A stretch of 64,000 nucleotides of DNA from Arachnopeziza araneosa (lineage: Eukaryota; Ascomycota; Leotiomycetes; Helotiales; Arachnopezizaceae). Made by a program: the position numbers and the translations under genes. The number at the start of each line of letters is the position of its first letter. Positions within the stretch are counted from its first letter, which is position 1. Below the pieces are notes generated by a model. It was not told the origin of the DNA, did no database searches, and worked only from the letters and a program-made list of their open reading frames with translations. Below, piece by piece: positions 1 to 11,745 of this stretch. The stretch is taken from positions 62,001 through 126,000 of the forward strand of contig QYAI01000088.1 in NCBI GenBank assembly GCA_003988855.1. Direction: 5' to 3'.

Positions 1-33
1 ATGATGAACACTTGCTGATTCTTTATTGCGTAG

Positions 34-478
34 TTGTGCAATGACCAACGATTGCCAGTCTAGCTGCTGGTCTACCTCTACTTCGAGCCCAACGACCTCA
101 TCAACACTGACGACTGTGCCTTCGAGTATTTCTGCGACGACAACTCGATCTTCTTCTACCTCCAAAACCTCTTTGACTATATCCACTTCAACTACATCCT
201 CCCCAACATCTACACCATCTCATAGTAGCGGCCTTAACAGCCATGCACGCGCAGGTGCGATAGCTGGGTCGGTGATTGCTGGTGTATTTATAATACTAGT
301 TGCTGCCTGGGTTCTCTATGAGCGGAAGCGGAGGAGAGATCGTCGAAGGCACCTCGATTCTCCACCACGGATCTCACCTGTGCCAATGGGCGAACCAGGA
401 GGATATCATAATTCTGGAGTGGATGGAGGGTCAAACTTCAGAGTTTACGAAAATGATCCAACGCATGGAATTACCTGA
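34..478 (+). CDS. C-terminal exon of a single-pass cell-surface protein (partial)
   Basis: Last exon of a gene that begins left of the window. The frame is closed by a TGA at 5-7, so the exon probably starts after the acceptor GCGTAG at 28-33. Visible parts are a short cysteine motif (CAMTNDCQSSC), about 55 residues of almost pure Ser/Thr/Pro, one hydrophobic segment (AGAIAGSVIAGVFIILVAAW), and a basic cytoplasmic tail starting with RKRRRDRRR. This layout (glycosylated stalk, one membrane helix, short cytosolic tail) is typical of fungal wall-stress sensor-like and WSC- or Mid2-like surface proteins. The extracellular domain that would name the family lies outside the window, so only topology is claimed. 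Confidence 0.6.
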
Positions 479-772
479 AGTTGTATATGACGACATGAGA
501 TGAAAATGGGCATAGCGTACTTATCTATTTTGAACTTGGTTGGCGCTGGAGTTGACGGATGAAGGAGTATGATTGCGTAGCACAATTTATATGTTAATAT
601 TCGTAGGATCAGGTTAGACTTATTACAGCCACAGCATTGCAAAAGGTTCCCATAATTATTCCGATTGACCTGTTTGGACAGGGTAAGTTGCATGTATGTC
701 CAGAGGTTATTCTGCGAGAAGGAGAGTGTTCCTGAACAGTTTGCCATATAGTAAAAGAGCTCACGACGATGT

Positions 773-3209
773 TTAATCCGATTCCAGACCAAGTTCATCA
801 GCGAGTGACTCGGATGCGAGTTGCTCAGGTGCGGAAATATCGGCGGAATCAAGGACGCTTTCTCTGAATAATAACTCCACATGCAACAAGTCCTCCACCA
901 TTTGCATACTGACAGTGAGATCAGCTTTCCAGAAATATTGCAGCGAACCACCAGGGCCTGGAACGAGGTCTGAGCGTTCAAAATCTTGCAGTGGAATTCT
1001 ATTGAGATCGTAACGAAGGGTCTGATGTTTGCTCAAATCTGAAAGGATCAGTCGGTCAGTAGAGCCACATTTAAGCCGTAAACTTGCGGAAGAGAAAGTA
1101 ACTACCTGCTTCCGAAATGCGCAAACGTTCTTGGGGCGGGTCTCTTTCAGAAGAATAGATTGGAATTTCGATGTTTCTGGGTCCATTTTCCGTAAACGTC
1201 TTCGTAAAAGTAGCTTTGGGGATTTTAGGGACATCAGAAAGTATTAAATCGCCTTTCTTGATCAACCATCTTAGCTGCTCCCTTGCCATAGTGACTCCAG
1301 TCAATGAGTCTGTTATCCTGTCTCCTGGATCGCTAGTGATCTCTGAGAAAGGGAGATTTATAGCTATGCCGTAGCTGCGTGGGCAAGCGCTCATGGAAGA
1401 TAATGTTTGAGTCACAGGTTTTTCAATACCGAACATGCAAGCACCGCGGACAACGGCAGTCCACCTAGAAAATTGGCGTTTGTTTTCATTAATTAGGATT
1501 CCGCAAACTAGTACTTACGAAGTATCAGGAATTTGCAGGTCGAGTTTTCTTTTTTTGAGGGATTCTCTGATGTCATCTTGTAAATATTTGGATGTCGCAA
1601 AGCCCCCTACCAGAAAAACGTTCTGGGCCTGAGGTTAGTTTTGTATAAACAAGTTAGTAGATTCTACCATACCCTCAGAGTAGTACGATGTTTCAGCTGG
1701 ATCTGTTCAACCTGGCCCTGTATCAACTCAACAATCCGGTCGACCCGAGGGTCGAAAAAGGACGCCATAGTCTCACTAGCCAAATCAGCAATCGAAGTCT
1801 TGAATAGAACAGCAGAATCAGACTATGTAATCTTTATTTCTCCTCCATCGACCTTGCCCGCCAGGTTGAGATTTTGATGAGGCTCTGGTAGAGTAATTTT
1901 GATCGGGTTGCGATTTTTGGGGAATGACACCTTTTTGGCGTCGAAATCCTTCATCAATTTCCGCATTCGTTCCCCTTCGGCATTGTGAGAGCTAATTTTG
2001 TACACTGGCTGTGCTTGATCCAAGTCTTGATATATTCTGTCTCCAAGGAGGGTCCTTAGCCATTCTTTGAATGCTAAGTTGATGAATATTGATCCACATT
2101 TATCTCCTATTGATATGTTAATCCCGACCAAAGCTTTGCTCACGGCATGCTTTTAACAATACCGACCGGAGGGAAGTGTGACTCGTTCGATTTCGAATCT
2201 CGGTCGAAGTTGCTTGACTCTGTATGATACTACGTCCTGGACGCATTATCAATTAAGATTGCACTGGAATACCAGAGGATGAGGTTTCACTGACGACTGT
2301 CCCCCCGCCGGCATCGCAGAGTACGAAACACTCATTTAACTGTCAAAGATGTTAGAATTAACAACATGACTCGACGACAAGGTTGACTTGCCCTCAGAAA
2401 ATCGGCACCGTATTGTTCTTTGAGGAATCTTGCTGTGTAGATTGCGGCGGCTTCTGGTTCTGAAACCAATAACATTTGCCTCAATCTAGGAAAGGTATCC
2501 CTATTGAACCCGGCCCTGGTAAGAGCTTTAAAAGTGGAGTTTTTAGCTCTGTACCCCCATTCCTGTTGCGGATTTAGCTACCTGCACTCTCTAAGCAATT
2601 ATGGCATCGTAACTTACAGCAGGAACCGTAGCAACAATATCAACTGGTGTTGTCCTTCGAAAGGTTTCCGAGAACCTGTCTACCGTTTCAAGAAGATGGT
2701 CAAATACATAACTCAAGTAGTCTTCTACGATCTCCTCAGGTTTCTTCCACGTAAACTTTGGTTCGGCCCCAGAGTCCTTGATATACTGGAAATCCAGGTC
2801 ATGCATCCCATCTAAGGCTTGCAAAATCAGATCCAACTCTTCTGATGTATCTGAAACATCTAGCTGCAGCTTTGTATGCACCATGGCGATCGCGTCTGGA
2901 CTCAAGACTGCACCCCATTGCTGTTCTCCTGCCGGCCCTTGAAGCGAATATGAGATTACGCTAGGGATTTTCTCAAAGTTTCCTTGGCCTGGACCCCAGT
3001 CAAGAACGATCTCAATTGCCTCGAGGCTTGCTTTGTTGCCAACCGGAGTAGCGATTGCGACGCCTGATCTGAAGTATTAGCCTCTGGATGATGATTGGGG
3101 GCCAAAAGCCGTGAGCGGACATGCCAGTATATGTTGTGCCATAATCAATAGCAATGACCAACCGCCGTTCTTCCACTTCGGGCATTGCCATTTCATCGGC
3201 AAATGCCAT
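773..3209 (-). CDS. Hsp70-like ATPase (fungal HSPA12-type), with an in-frame TAG
   Basis: Actin/Hsp70-fold ATPase of the divergent fungal Hsp70-like family. The spliced reading shows the nucleotide-binding motifs in order: phosphate-1 loop IDYGTTYTG near residue 20; the family stretch ATPVGNKASLEAIEIV; VATVPA; LVSEPEAAAIYTARFL; phosphate-2 CDAGGGTVDVVSYRV; and the adenosine motif FLVGGFATSKYL. At least seven introns are needed: 3120-3069 (GT..AG); one after VPA; one with a GC donor (GCAAGT) after GADFLR; one after GGGTV (donor GTCAGT); one after VTLPS (donor GTCGGT); and ones near 1665, 1500 and 1095. The start at 3209 (MAFADEMAMPEVEERR) sits just ahead of the ATPase core and the stop is at 773. 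Oddity: a TAG at 1823-1825 falls in frame between GGEIKIT and SDSAVLFKT, where no plausible intron removes it without also removing conserved residues. The allele may therefore be broken. It is divergent from the coiled-coil gene at 3497. Confidence 0.85.
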
Positions 3210-3261
3210 CCCCAGAATAGAGAGGTCGAACCTCTGAGTGGAATGCGAGAAGAATGAATGC

Positions 3262-3292
<31 letters not shown>

Positions 3293-3496
3293 ACGGCTGC
3301 GGGGCTTGGAATTTGGGGCTCTGTGCAGCTGCAGCTCAACAGGCCCGTGCCCGCAACAACATCGCACTGAGTTCAGCCCGTTTCCCATGGTTCAACGTTG
3401 GAGGGCAATAGCTGCACAGTTCTCTGATCAGTATAAAGCAAAAGATTTTATGACGCCCCACACTTACCATTATGGGCAAATGGGACAGGTTGGGCT
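3210..3496. promoter_or_regulatory. Shared divergent promoter between the Hsp70-like and coiled-coil genes
   Basis: About 290 bases separate two genes pointing away from each other. It holds a purine-rich run of GGA/GAA units (about 3256-3295) and no convincing gene. Co-regulation is inferred from position only. Confidence 0.35.
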
Positions 3497-6434
3497 GTGA
3501 CTCTACGTCTAAAGTCTTGCGCGCTAACAGGGTTACATAGAATCCAAACCAAAATCCTGGGACCACGGGAGCAGACACCGGCAGCCACGGCTGCTGCTGT
3601 AACAGCTTTTAACAACGACCGCCACAAGAAAGGACGTTTTAAAAGGGACAGGCATAAAAAGTCGGGAGAGGCAGAATCGGGACAAGGCAAGCTGGAAGAA
3701 GAAGAGTTAGGGAAAACATCCTTGGGAGAACCGCTGGTAGAGGAACCACAGAATGAGGAGGAACAGAATGAGGAATTTCAGCCACGGGAGATGAAGACAG
3801 AGGCAACATATTCGGGAGGCACAAATGAGTCAATACAGCCGAAGCAGACAGGGACAGGCACACTGACCATGACTGTACCAAGCCCGGCAGAACAACAAAT
3901 GCCTTCACGAAAGCCTGTACCTTCGAGAAAAGCGAGCCCTGTGAAAAAGGAAACACCACGAGGGATACCACCACGGAGTGAAAAAAGGCTGCATAGGAAA
4001 AATGGACAGCATTTCAATGGCGATGCACTTGCTGATGCTGGCAGTGAACAACAACCCGCCAAAACTTCAGAGGAAGTCAATTCGGGGAGCGAGGGTTTCA
4101 ACAAGAAGACGGATGCATCAAACAAAGCTCAAACTCTCAGAATACTGGCGCGTGAGCTTCCTGCTATTCCAACTACAGATCCAATACGTTTAGATACCCC
4201 CTCTTCTATCACAAGGCCACCAGAGTCTGACAAACGGAGTTTCGACGAAGAGATACATCGTTTCGATGAAGGAGTGGAGAGGATACACCAATATCTCCGT
4301 GAGTCGACTGAGAATGCCGACACAGCCTCCGAGGGGGAACCTCATCCACTTCTCGCAGATATGGATGGTCTGAAAAGTATGAATATAGCCTATCGGAAGG
4401 CTTTCTTGGCTAGGCAAGAATTAATTGTTGAAGTGCAAAATATGGAGGAAGAAATGGATAAATTAGTAGTAGATCGTGAAAGAATCAAGAAGGAACTCGA
4501 GTCGCGAAGGGTAGAGTTTGAAGACTCCGAAGCCCAACAAAGCAGGAAACATGACGAAGATCTACAAAGGGAAAGGCGGGAGCTCCAGATCGAGCATGAA
4601 AGTCATATCGCTCAGCTCACAAAATTGCATGACGCGAAGATTTCAGGTATTCAGATGGAGAAAGATCGAAAGATTTGGCAGCTTGAGGGTAATTTGCAGA
4701 CGCGTACCAAGATTCAAAGTGATCATCAGTCCGAAATACAAACTATACGAGGAAACTATGACACTGAACGTAGCGAGATGCAAAAGCAACATCAAGTTGA
4801 GCTGCAAGAGTTGAAAGATAAACTGTCTCATGAAATCAAAGTGTGGGAAATCCGACTCAGTGATCAGTCAAATCTGGACGCTGAAAAGTTATCCAAAACG
4901 AAATCCAGTCTAGAGAACCAATTGCAAGATGCAAATGCATCTATGAAGACCACTGCAGATTCATATGAACTATGTTTAGATGAATTGAGAGCCGAACACA
5001 CGGAGCATATAAGACGAATCAATGAGGCTTCTCAACACCAGAAGACTTTGCTTATAGGCGAGCATGAAAGGGAAGTGTCCGTTATAAATGAGCGCCTCAA
5101 TCAGTCCCAGACTGATCTTGAAAATGAGAAGGGAGCAAAGACAGCGGAATTGACAGGATTGAGGTCATCATTAAACCACAATTTCCAGCAAGAAAAAGTC
5201 AGATGGAATGCAGAACATCACAACGAGAAAGTCAAGCTTGTAGAGCAGCTAAGAGCTAAGATTGAAGAACTTAGAATCGAGAAAATAATGCGAGTGCAAG
5301 ATACAAGCGCTTTGGAGAACAAGCATGGAACCAGAATATCCGGATTGATAGCAGACCACAAGAGGGATGTGGGCGGATTGGAGAATAAGCACAAAAATGA
5401 GATGTCAGGATTGAAGACATCACATAAGATCCAAGTTGATGCCTACGAAAGTAAAATTTCAGCATTGATAGCAGCTCATTCGAAAGATATGGATTCATTG
5501 AAGTATTCGCACAAAAAAGAATTGGATGAACGTCATAGAGATCTGCAGCTTGAGATCCAGAAACTGAAAACCGACATCGTAAAAAGGCGGGATCATTTCA
5601 AAGCTATTGGCGATCACGAATTCGGTGTTCGATTTCAAAATATCGCTAGCGATGTGGATGACTTTGCCCGATATGAGTGGGAGCAAGGACCAGGTCAGCG
5701 CTGGCCGTTCCCCGACTACTTGCTCCGAGAATCTAAGAATGAACGCCGGGCTAAGCAATATGTTCTTCAGAATACTCTTTGGGTCATTCTCTACGAAAGG
5801 ATATTTTGTACACCTTTCCGGGTGCTTGGAGAAGAAGGATTATCATTGGAATCCAAATGGGCTGAGAGGTTCGTAAAAGGTAAAACTCTCTTCTTGAATC
5901 TCAAATGTAGCCTCAAAGATTAATTCAAGAACAGATCGCAGAGCGACAGGGTCCTTAGCTCTATGTCCAAAAGCGACACTAAACTCGGAAAAATGGAGGT
6001 ACGAAACCATTAAACCCTACATCGAAGCAGCAACACAAACACTCATGGAAGGTGACTCAAACTACAAAATCAAACAAAGCTATGACTCCTTATTGAGAGA
6101 CACCATAGAAGATATTGCAACTGAACTAGGCAAAGTCACACGGATTGGTGCCAGCGAGAGGCAAGGCATCAATGAGCTGGTGAGAAAAGCTGCAAAGTTG
6201 TGGCTTGATGCTGCTCAGCAGAGATGTAGGATATTTCTCATTATGTCGGATTCAGGCGAGAAACCTGTCAGAAGTAGGCAAGAATTCCTTGGCTCTGATG
6301 GTGCAATGGACGTCGTTGTGGTACCAGAACTACGACGCCTAGGCAACTCACAAGGAGAACGACTGGAAAAGGAAGAGCTAGTGTCAAGTTGCAAGGGGGA
6401 GTTTGGTGTGCTGCTTCTGGGCCGAACTGATTGA
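3497..6434 (+). CDS. Long coiled-coil protein with conserved C-terminal domain, function unknown
   Basis: Two exons joined by a 55-nt intron at 5880-5934 (AAAG|GTAAAA ... AACAG|AT), which carries the frame through LALCPKATLNSEKWRYETIKPYIEAA on to a stop at 6434. The protein is about 960 residues. Residues 1-300 are low-complexity, rich in Glu, Lys, Pro and Ser. Roughly 310-690 is a continuous charged coiled coil with degenerate repeats of the type LENKHxxxxSGL. The rest is a globular domain with the family-like stretches FDDFAR/YEWEQGPGQRWPFPDYLLR and QNTLWVILYERIFCTPFRVLG, which I recognise only as a recurring theme in uncharacterised leotiomycete and sordariomycete proteins. The start is uncertain: 3497 is the first in-frame ATG, but an upstream exon is possible. 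Having the Hsp70-like ATPase as divergent neighbour suggests, without proof, a chaperone/coiled-coil partnership. No enzyme motif is visible. Confidence 0.75.
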
Positions 6435-6942
6435 CAACTTTCGCTTGGAGATGATTAAAAACCATTCACTTCAGCGACGATAATTCCTACGATTGCTCCG
6501 TATGCAGAGAGCGAAACTAAATTAATGATGATCATAAGACTAATTTTTGGATGGCATAAGAGCTTTAATAAATTTGACAGAGCAGCATCCAATCCCACAC
6601 AACCAAGGTTCTTGGCCCGTTGCTTCAGTCGTGGCCGAATACCGATTGCACATTCTAGGCGTCCAAAAAGGATTAGCTTAATCCATTTTGCAGCTCGTTC
6701 ATGTACCAGAGTGTGGCTTCGCTTGCAGAGCATGATTGGTACAAGAATTGAGCTCGGGGAACCATTTTTTCGCACCTATTAATAACAACGCCAACCTCCG
6801 GAAGCACTGCCTACCCCACCTTAAACAACGACAGAAGACGTTCTGGAGGATATTTATACTCATCCGCGGCGTTGAAGCCCTCTGCCTCGAATCCTTGCAA
6901 GTCAAGCAACGATAATATCCGCCTCCGCATCTCAGCCTCACC
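6435..6942. other. Intergenic, no gene seen
   Basis: Short open frames on both strands only, none with family resemblance or splice support. It contains the 3' flank of the coiled-coil gene and the promoter of the gene at 6994. Confidence 0.5.
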
Positions 6943-6993
6943 TTGCTAGGTGACAACTCGCCTTGCATAACTCGTCAGCCTGAACGCCGCCTT

Positions 6994-7545
6994 ATGTCAA
7001 ATTCTTACTCTGAAATCGATCTCATCTTCGCAAGAAACAGAGATATCGCAATGGGCAAAATATTCACGCGCAAGAACTTTAGCCGGCTCTCAATCTCGTT
7101 GAATCCATCGTCCTCCGCCGTAGGCAGCGCGAAAGCTTCTGATCTCACCGTTTCATCCATCTCATCGGTCTCAACCATCTCCAACACGCCTCTCGCCCCA
7201 GGTGATGTACCTGAACCCTTTCCCCCGGGCTACAAAGTCACGCCCCTTGATATTCGAGAACTTAACGAGCTCATTCGAAAGCGATATGCACTTGACATAG
7301 TTATCTGGGCCGAGCGCGATTGTAAACCTCGTGATCAGTATATTGTAGAAGAAAATATGGCTCGCTCAGCTGCGGCGTTGTTGAAAATCTTGGCGATTGT
7401 GAAGGCTTGGGATAGACTAGATGTGTGGAAGACGACGGAGGACTGGGACAGATTGAAGTTGATTCGGAGAAGGTTGGAGGCCGAGGAAGACAAGAAGCGG
7501 CATTGGCCTGGGAACCCTCCGTGGAATGATCGGGATAACGCTTAG
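6994..7545 (+). CDS. Small conserved fungal protein of unknown function
   Basis: Single-exon gene of about 183 residues if started at 6994 (MSNSYSEIDL). An ATG at 7051 (MGKIFTRKN) is an equally reasonable start; the frame opens further upstream at 6943. The N-terminal third is Ser-rich and looks disordered. The C-terminal part (VTPLDIRELNELIRKRYALD, then WDRLDVWKTTEDWDRLKLI, ending HWPGNPPWND) matches a pattern I recognise from uncharacterised ascomycete proteins: an amphipathic helical domain ending in a Trp/Pro-rich tail. No signal peptide, membrane helix or catalytic motif. Function unknown. Confidence 0.7.
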   Translation: MSNSYSEIDLIFARNRDIAMGKIFTRKNFSRLSISLNPSSSAVGSAKASDLTVSSISSVSTISNTPLAPGDVPEPFPPGYKVTPLDIRELNELIRKRYALDIVIWAERDCKPRDQYIVEENMARSAAALLKILAIVKAWDRLDVWKTTEDWDRLKLIRRRLEAEEDKKRHWPGNPPWNDRDNA

Positions 7546-8645
7546 TTGAATCTCATATTGCATTGATAACACTCTACGCGTTGAGAGCACAATGTTAGAA
7601 GATAGGAGTACTTCAGGCCTGGATTTATTCTCCGAGGCTGCCGATGATATCTTAAGTTGCCTGGTAGTTAGATAATGTTTAACACCATCCAAATTGCACC
7701 ACATCCCTTCCTTATGAACGATTTCAATAGTGGCTGTGGTTTTTGTTTCAATATCTGAAGGATATAATTCGGGTTAGCCTGTACAAACTAGGACCTTAGT
7801 AGGTAGATCAGGCCATGTTTCCTTTCACTTCTGTCAAAGTTATATGGGAATACAGCTTAAATTTTTCACTTGCCACAGAACGAATAGCTATGTTATAGCA
7901 AGTGAAGCTATTCTCTAGGGCTGGCTTCATGAAATGCTCATAGATTTGCCCGAATAATTACCGTCCGGTTTGGGGCGACGATTCATCTTTCGGAGTTTGT
8001 CGAGACTAAATCATTCTCGTCAGAATCTTTGGACAGCGAGAATTTTCTGGATTTTGCATTCTTCTGATGTCTATTCACTATGCAGTGTGTGTAACAGAGG
8101 GTTTGCTATTGTTGAACCATTTACTACCGCGTCTTTCGATCTTGATGTCTTAAAGCGAACTGGAAGAATGAAGCTCGATAAGAAGAACGATGAGACTTGT
8201 AGACGGTAAGCGGAAGAAATTAAGACAATATCCTCAAGATCTCTAGCTTAAATTTCAGCTCTTATAAGAGCTGAAAGCTCTGCAGCATAAAATCCTTGCA
8301 AAAGCCTGACAATATGCCTATGACGCTCAACCGCCAGATAAGGAGAGTGGGGCGAGGACTGACTTCTAGTCTCAACAACCATCACGCCAACGATCAGAAA
8401 ATAAAAACCACTCCAATAAGCCAGTCTCTGAAGCCGAGAATGTTTGAGCCAAGGGTACTTGAAGGAAAGATGTCAAGATGCAGAACTGGATTCACTCACG
8501 TGACTTGTGTGTTATCGCTTATTTAGGCAATTTTGAATATTCCGACATTCTCCGGTGAGCGCTTCAGAAAGCTCTCAACAACATCACCAGAGGTATCAAC
8601 ATTGAAAAAGCCTGCTCTATGACTTTTGCACCCTATAATTTGAAG
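7546..8645. other. Intergenic 1.1 kb, AT-rich, with a perfect palindrome
   Basis: Two short plus-strand open frames (around 7970-8209 and 8296-8526) have no coding character and are not called. The one notable element is the palindrome at 8253-8276, listed separately. Confidence 0.5.
8253..8276. repeat. Perfect 24-bp palindrome
   Basis: The half-site TTTCAGCTCTTA is followed at once by its exact reverse complement, with no spacer. It lies about 370 bp upstream of the SET-domain gene. It could be a dimer-binding site or a hairpin, or the scar of a small mobile element; nothing around it decides. Confidence 0.7.
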
Positions 8646-10365
8646 ATGGATTCGCCCTGGAAAGAGGAGCAATACAGTCCGTCGTCAGCCTGCGAGATAT
8701 CTCCTTATCAAGCTCTTGACTCCGAAGTTTGGAGCTCCCCATCCCCCTTTCAGCTCGACTAATTCTCAAATCCAGCGGTTTACTTCCGAAAGTTCAGAAG
8801 TCATCAAGTTCACTCAGCTCTTGAAAACTCTTCCTTATGACCCAGAGACATGGCTGAACCGTGGCAATTGCCTGCGTCTTCTGGCATATCCGGAATTGGC
8901 TTTGGGCGATGTCTACAAAGCGCGTCTCCTTGTTGAAGCTGGGTTAGAAAATTCACCTTCAGACCTCGGAAATGAGGTGCGCAAGTCGTTCTGGAAAAAG
9001 ACGCATGAGCTGCACACGACAGATCCCGCTTGGATGAAATGGGCCGATGCTGTTTCAACGCCTGAGTTGCTTGCGCAAAGAGCTACGGAGATGCTAAAGA
9101 GGCTGGAACTGCAGATCTGGTCTGAATTAATGGAAGGACTCATGGCGGCAAATTGCTGTAGTGATTATGTACGCATAAGCCGTGAAGCTGTGGAGAAATT
9201 CCCTGATGACCAGTTCTTTCCGAGCGAGGTCTCGAACGCCGATGCTTGGTATGTTCAACGTGAGGGTATTTTGAGAGCGAGAGTGGAAATTGAAGGGATG
9301 AGTGAAGACAGCATGATGACAAATCTGACAAATGGAGGCGTCTACCCGACAGCGTATCCGTTTATGACTCGAGACTTTTTGATTAGAGATGAAGTAGTTT
9401 TTGAGGGCATTCAGAAAGATTTCAGCAGAGCATCGACGAATTGTATGGTAATTCGAAGCACTATTAGGGATATCCCTAGCGGAGAACTCCAGGAGGCAAC
9501 AACCGAAGATGATTGTATTGGTGTCATTGCGACAAGGGACATTGTGATGGGAGAGATTATTCTGATTGACACCATATCTACTACCTCGATGGGCGTAGAT
9601 GCTGATCCAAGTGGTTGTCCTACTTGCTGTGCAAGTCCCGTTCATGACTTCCGAAATACATGTTGTTCAGTTTTGTACTGTTCGCAAGTCTGCGCTGATA
9701 TCGCCACCAAAACTTTTCATAGCTCTGTATGCGGGAAAGATTTCAACTATCTTCACGAACCGGCAAAGAAAGCGACTGTCACTACAGACTTCTCACTCGA
9801 TGCGCTGTTGTTAGCAAGAGTATTGGCCGTCAGTCTCCAAGAAGATGCTGAACATCCATTGAAGAGCGAAGTCCTCGTGAGGCTTACACCAGCGTACGGA
9901 TTCAAGGAGCCAAATCTCATAATATTCAACTTTCAAGACCACATTCAGCTGCCCATCTCGATCCTCCAAACTCTTGATATCAACATCTTCACCAACTCAC
10001 TTTACGATACATGGGTTTTACACACCATCAAATGCAGGCTACAGAATAACAAACATGGACAAACGTTGAGCGGTTGGCCAGGAACGAGCATCAGCGGTTT
10101 GTATAGCATGCTAAATCATAGTTGCAGTCCCAATATCGATTGGAGGCATGATACGGCAAGCAGTGAGGTTACCTTGTTTGCGACGAGGGATTGTAAGAAA
10201 GGCGAGGAGTTGCATATCAGTTACATCGGAACTGAAGGAAATGAAATGTCGGTGGTCGATAGGCGAAGGAAGTTGATGGGTTGGTTTGGCATGGACTGTC
10301 GGTGTGAGAAGTGTCTCGAGGAAGATGCTGTTCGGAAGATGGCGGACCTGTCTCTTGCTGCTTAA
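8646..10365 (+). CDS. SET-domain protein with inserted MYND-like zinc finger (SMYD-like)
   Basis: Predicted lysine methyltransferase-like protein. In the long frame (stop at 10365), the first about 150 residues are helical and TPR-like (LPYDPETWLNRGNCLRLLAY). A split SET domain follows. Its insertion carries a cysteine/histidine cluster CPTCC...CCSVLYCSQVCADIATKTFHSSVC, typical of the MYND zinc finger in SMYD proteins. The SET core shows GLYSMLNHSCSPN (the S-adenosylmethionine-binding NHSC), the catalytic tyrosine in EELHISYIG, and a post-SET CRCEKC cluster. Start problem: the long frame has no upstream ATG before a TGA at 8641. An ATG at 8646 (MDSPWKEEQYSP) joins in frame through a 73-nt intron at 8681-8753, but its donor (GTCGTC) is weak. 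Substrate unknown. Confidence 0.85.
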
Positions 10366-10850
10366 GAATTTCTGCATATGGCTGCTCGCGGACGAAATAG
10401 AGAAGTTCCAGCAGGTCACGTGAACGTTTTAGCATTCAGCTTTCGTTCACTTCCCGATCTCTCTTGCTTTTCGCAATCATGTCAGGCTTCCATAACTCAA
10501 TTTTCCGGATCCAGTAGTATTCGGCAAATGAACGGAACTTCCAGGAAGCCGTTTTCGTTCATGTTGGCAGGAAGTGAAATTGCCTGATGTCGGAAACCCC
10601 CGCCCAAAAATCTGGTGATTCCACTCCCAACTCGTACGATCATACAACTTTGTCAGTCGTAAACGAACAGAACCACGCCACCGAGGATTCCTCCTCGCCT
10701 AATTCTAGAACTCATTGTGAATATTAAAGTACCCCAAACTCCATCCAAAATGAATAGATCATCAGCATCACCGAGTCTTTTGAGCATCAAGCGAGTTCAA
10801 ACACCGTCCATCCTCACTGTTTTCAAAACCAGCCAAAAAAAATAGCTAGA
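10366..10850. promoter_or_regulatory. Intergenic/promoter with repeated TGAACG inverted pairs and a CACGTG box
   Basis: The hexamer TGAACG occurs at 10421-10426 and 10529-10534, each facing its inverse CGTTCA (10444-10449 and 10556-10561), giving two similar inverted-repeat pairs 29-33 bp across. A CACGTG E-box overlaps the first at 10418-10423. The region lies between the SET gene and a small gene at 10851. The promoter role is inferred. Confidence 0.4.
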
Positions 10851-11166
10851 ATGTCATTCGGTACGAAAGCAGCCTTCCTTGCACTTGGTGCTGCCGGCGC
10901 AGCAGTCGCTACAACCTACATTTCCAAGTCATCTCAGACACATCATATCGCCAACGCGGTGAGCAGCCAGCTGGACGACTTCAACTCCCATGTTCAACCC
11001 GACCAGGAACGAAAGTAAGCTTTATAATCCATCTAATATTAATCTAATTTGCTAACAACTTGACAGCGCAACGCTCTTTGACCGCACACAGCTACTTCAA
11101 GATGCGAAGGCCAAGAAACCGTGGAACAGGACATACGCAGAACAGGAGAGAGTGAGACATCTATGA
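10851..11166 (+). CDS. Small membrane-anchored protein (87 aa), too short for routine ORF calling
   Basis: Exon 1 is 10851-11014 and exon 2 is 11067-11166, separated by a textbook 52-nt intron (GTAAGC ... CTAAC branch-like site ... TTGACAG). Together they give 88 codons including the stop. The start MSFGTKAAFLALGAAGAAVATTYIS is a small-residue-rich N-terminal hydrophobic segment, as seen in mitochondrial inner-membrane or short secretory anchors. The soluble tail is charged (SQLDDFNSHVQPDQERN, then KKPWNRTYAEQERVRHL). Clean splice signals and frame continuity support a real gene. I do not recognise the family; a mitochondrial membrane protein is a guess from the N-terminus. Confidence 0.6.
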
Positions 11167-11745
11167 GATTGGATCCTGGGCAGATTTTAGTTTGGAGAGA
11201 GTAACGACTTGTAGAAAGTTTTGCATGGGCTTCCGGGGTGTTGGGTTGATGTGCTAAGGAGGAGTTAGGCGTTGGGGGACCGACACATTTGCAGAGAGTC
11301 ATCATGAACAGCAGCGGTAGAGCTGTGTGATGTGTATATCTTTGAATTCAAGATATCATTGTTCAAAAATATAAATCGTTTAACAACTCTGAGTTCCTGG
11401 CTGTGAAAGGATAGCGAACATTAGAAGTGGAGAAGTGGAGAGGTGGAGGCCGTTGAGGTTCTCTGTTAGCTTTGCCGGAGAACGGTCATTGGGGCGCTAA
11501 TGCATTCGAAAAGCGAGCCTATAATTTAAGCAGGACAATGATCTCACAAATAATATTAATTATGAGAAGAGTCTATAAGTTCCAATGCTTTGATCCGACT
11601 GGAGCTTGCTGATAGTCATAGATGAAATAAGTGCAAATTTGACTCCACGTCATTCGCTGGCTTTAAATGCACATATTTTCAAAGCCATACTAATGAAAAT
11701 GTTAAGCAGTTCAGGCTTAGAAGAAGTCAAGTTACACCTCGAGGC
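11167..11745. other. Intergenic, no gene seen
   Basis: Convergent 3' flanks of the small gene and the FAD monooxygenase. It contains a short GTGGAGA-rich tract near 11430. Nothing else is supported. Confidence 0.5.

Noticed and set aside
445..981. Long minus-strand frame of 178 codons
   Set aside because: Overlaps the last exon of the Hsp70-like gene in another frame and has no motif or splice support.
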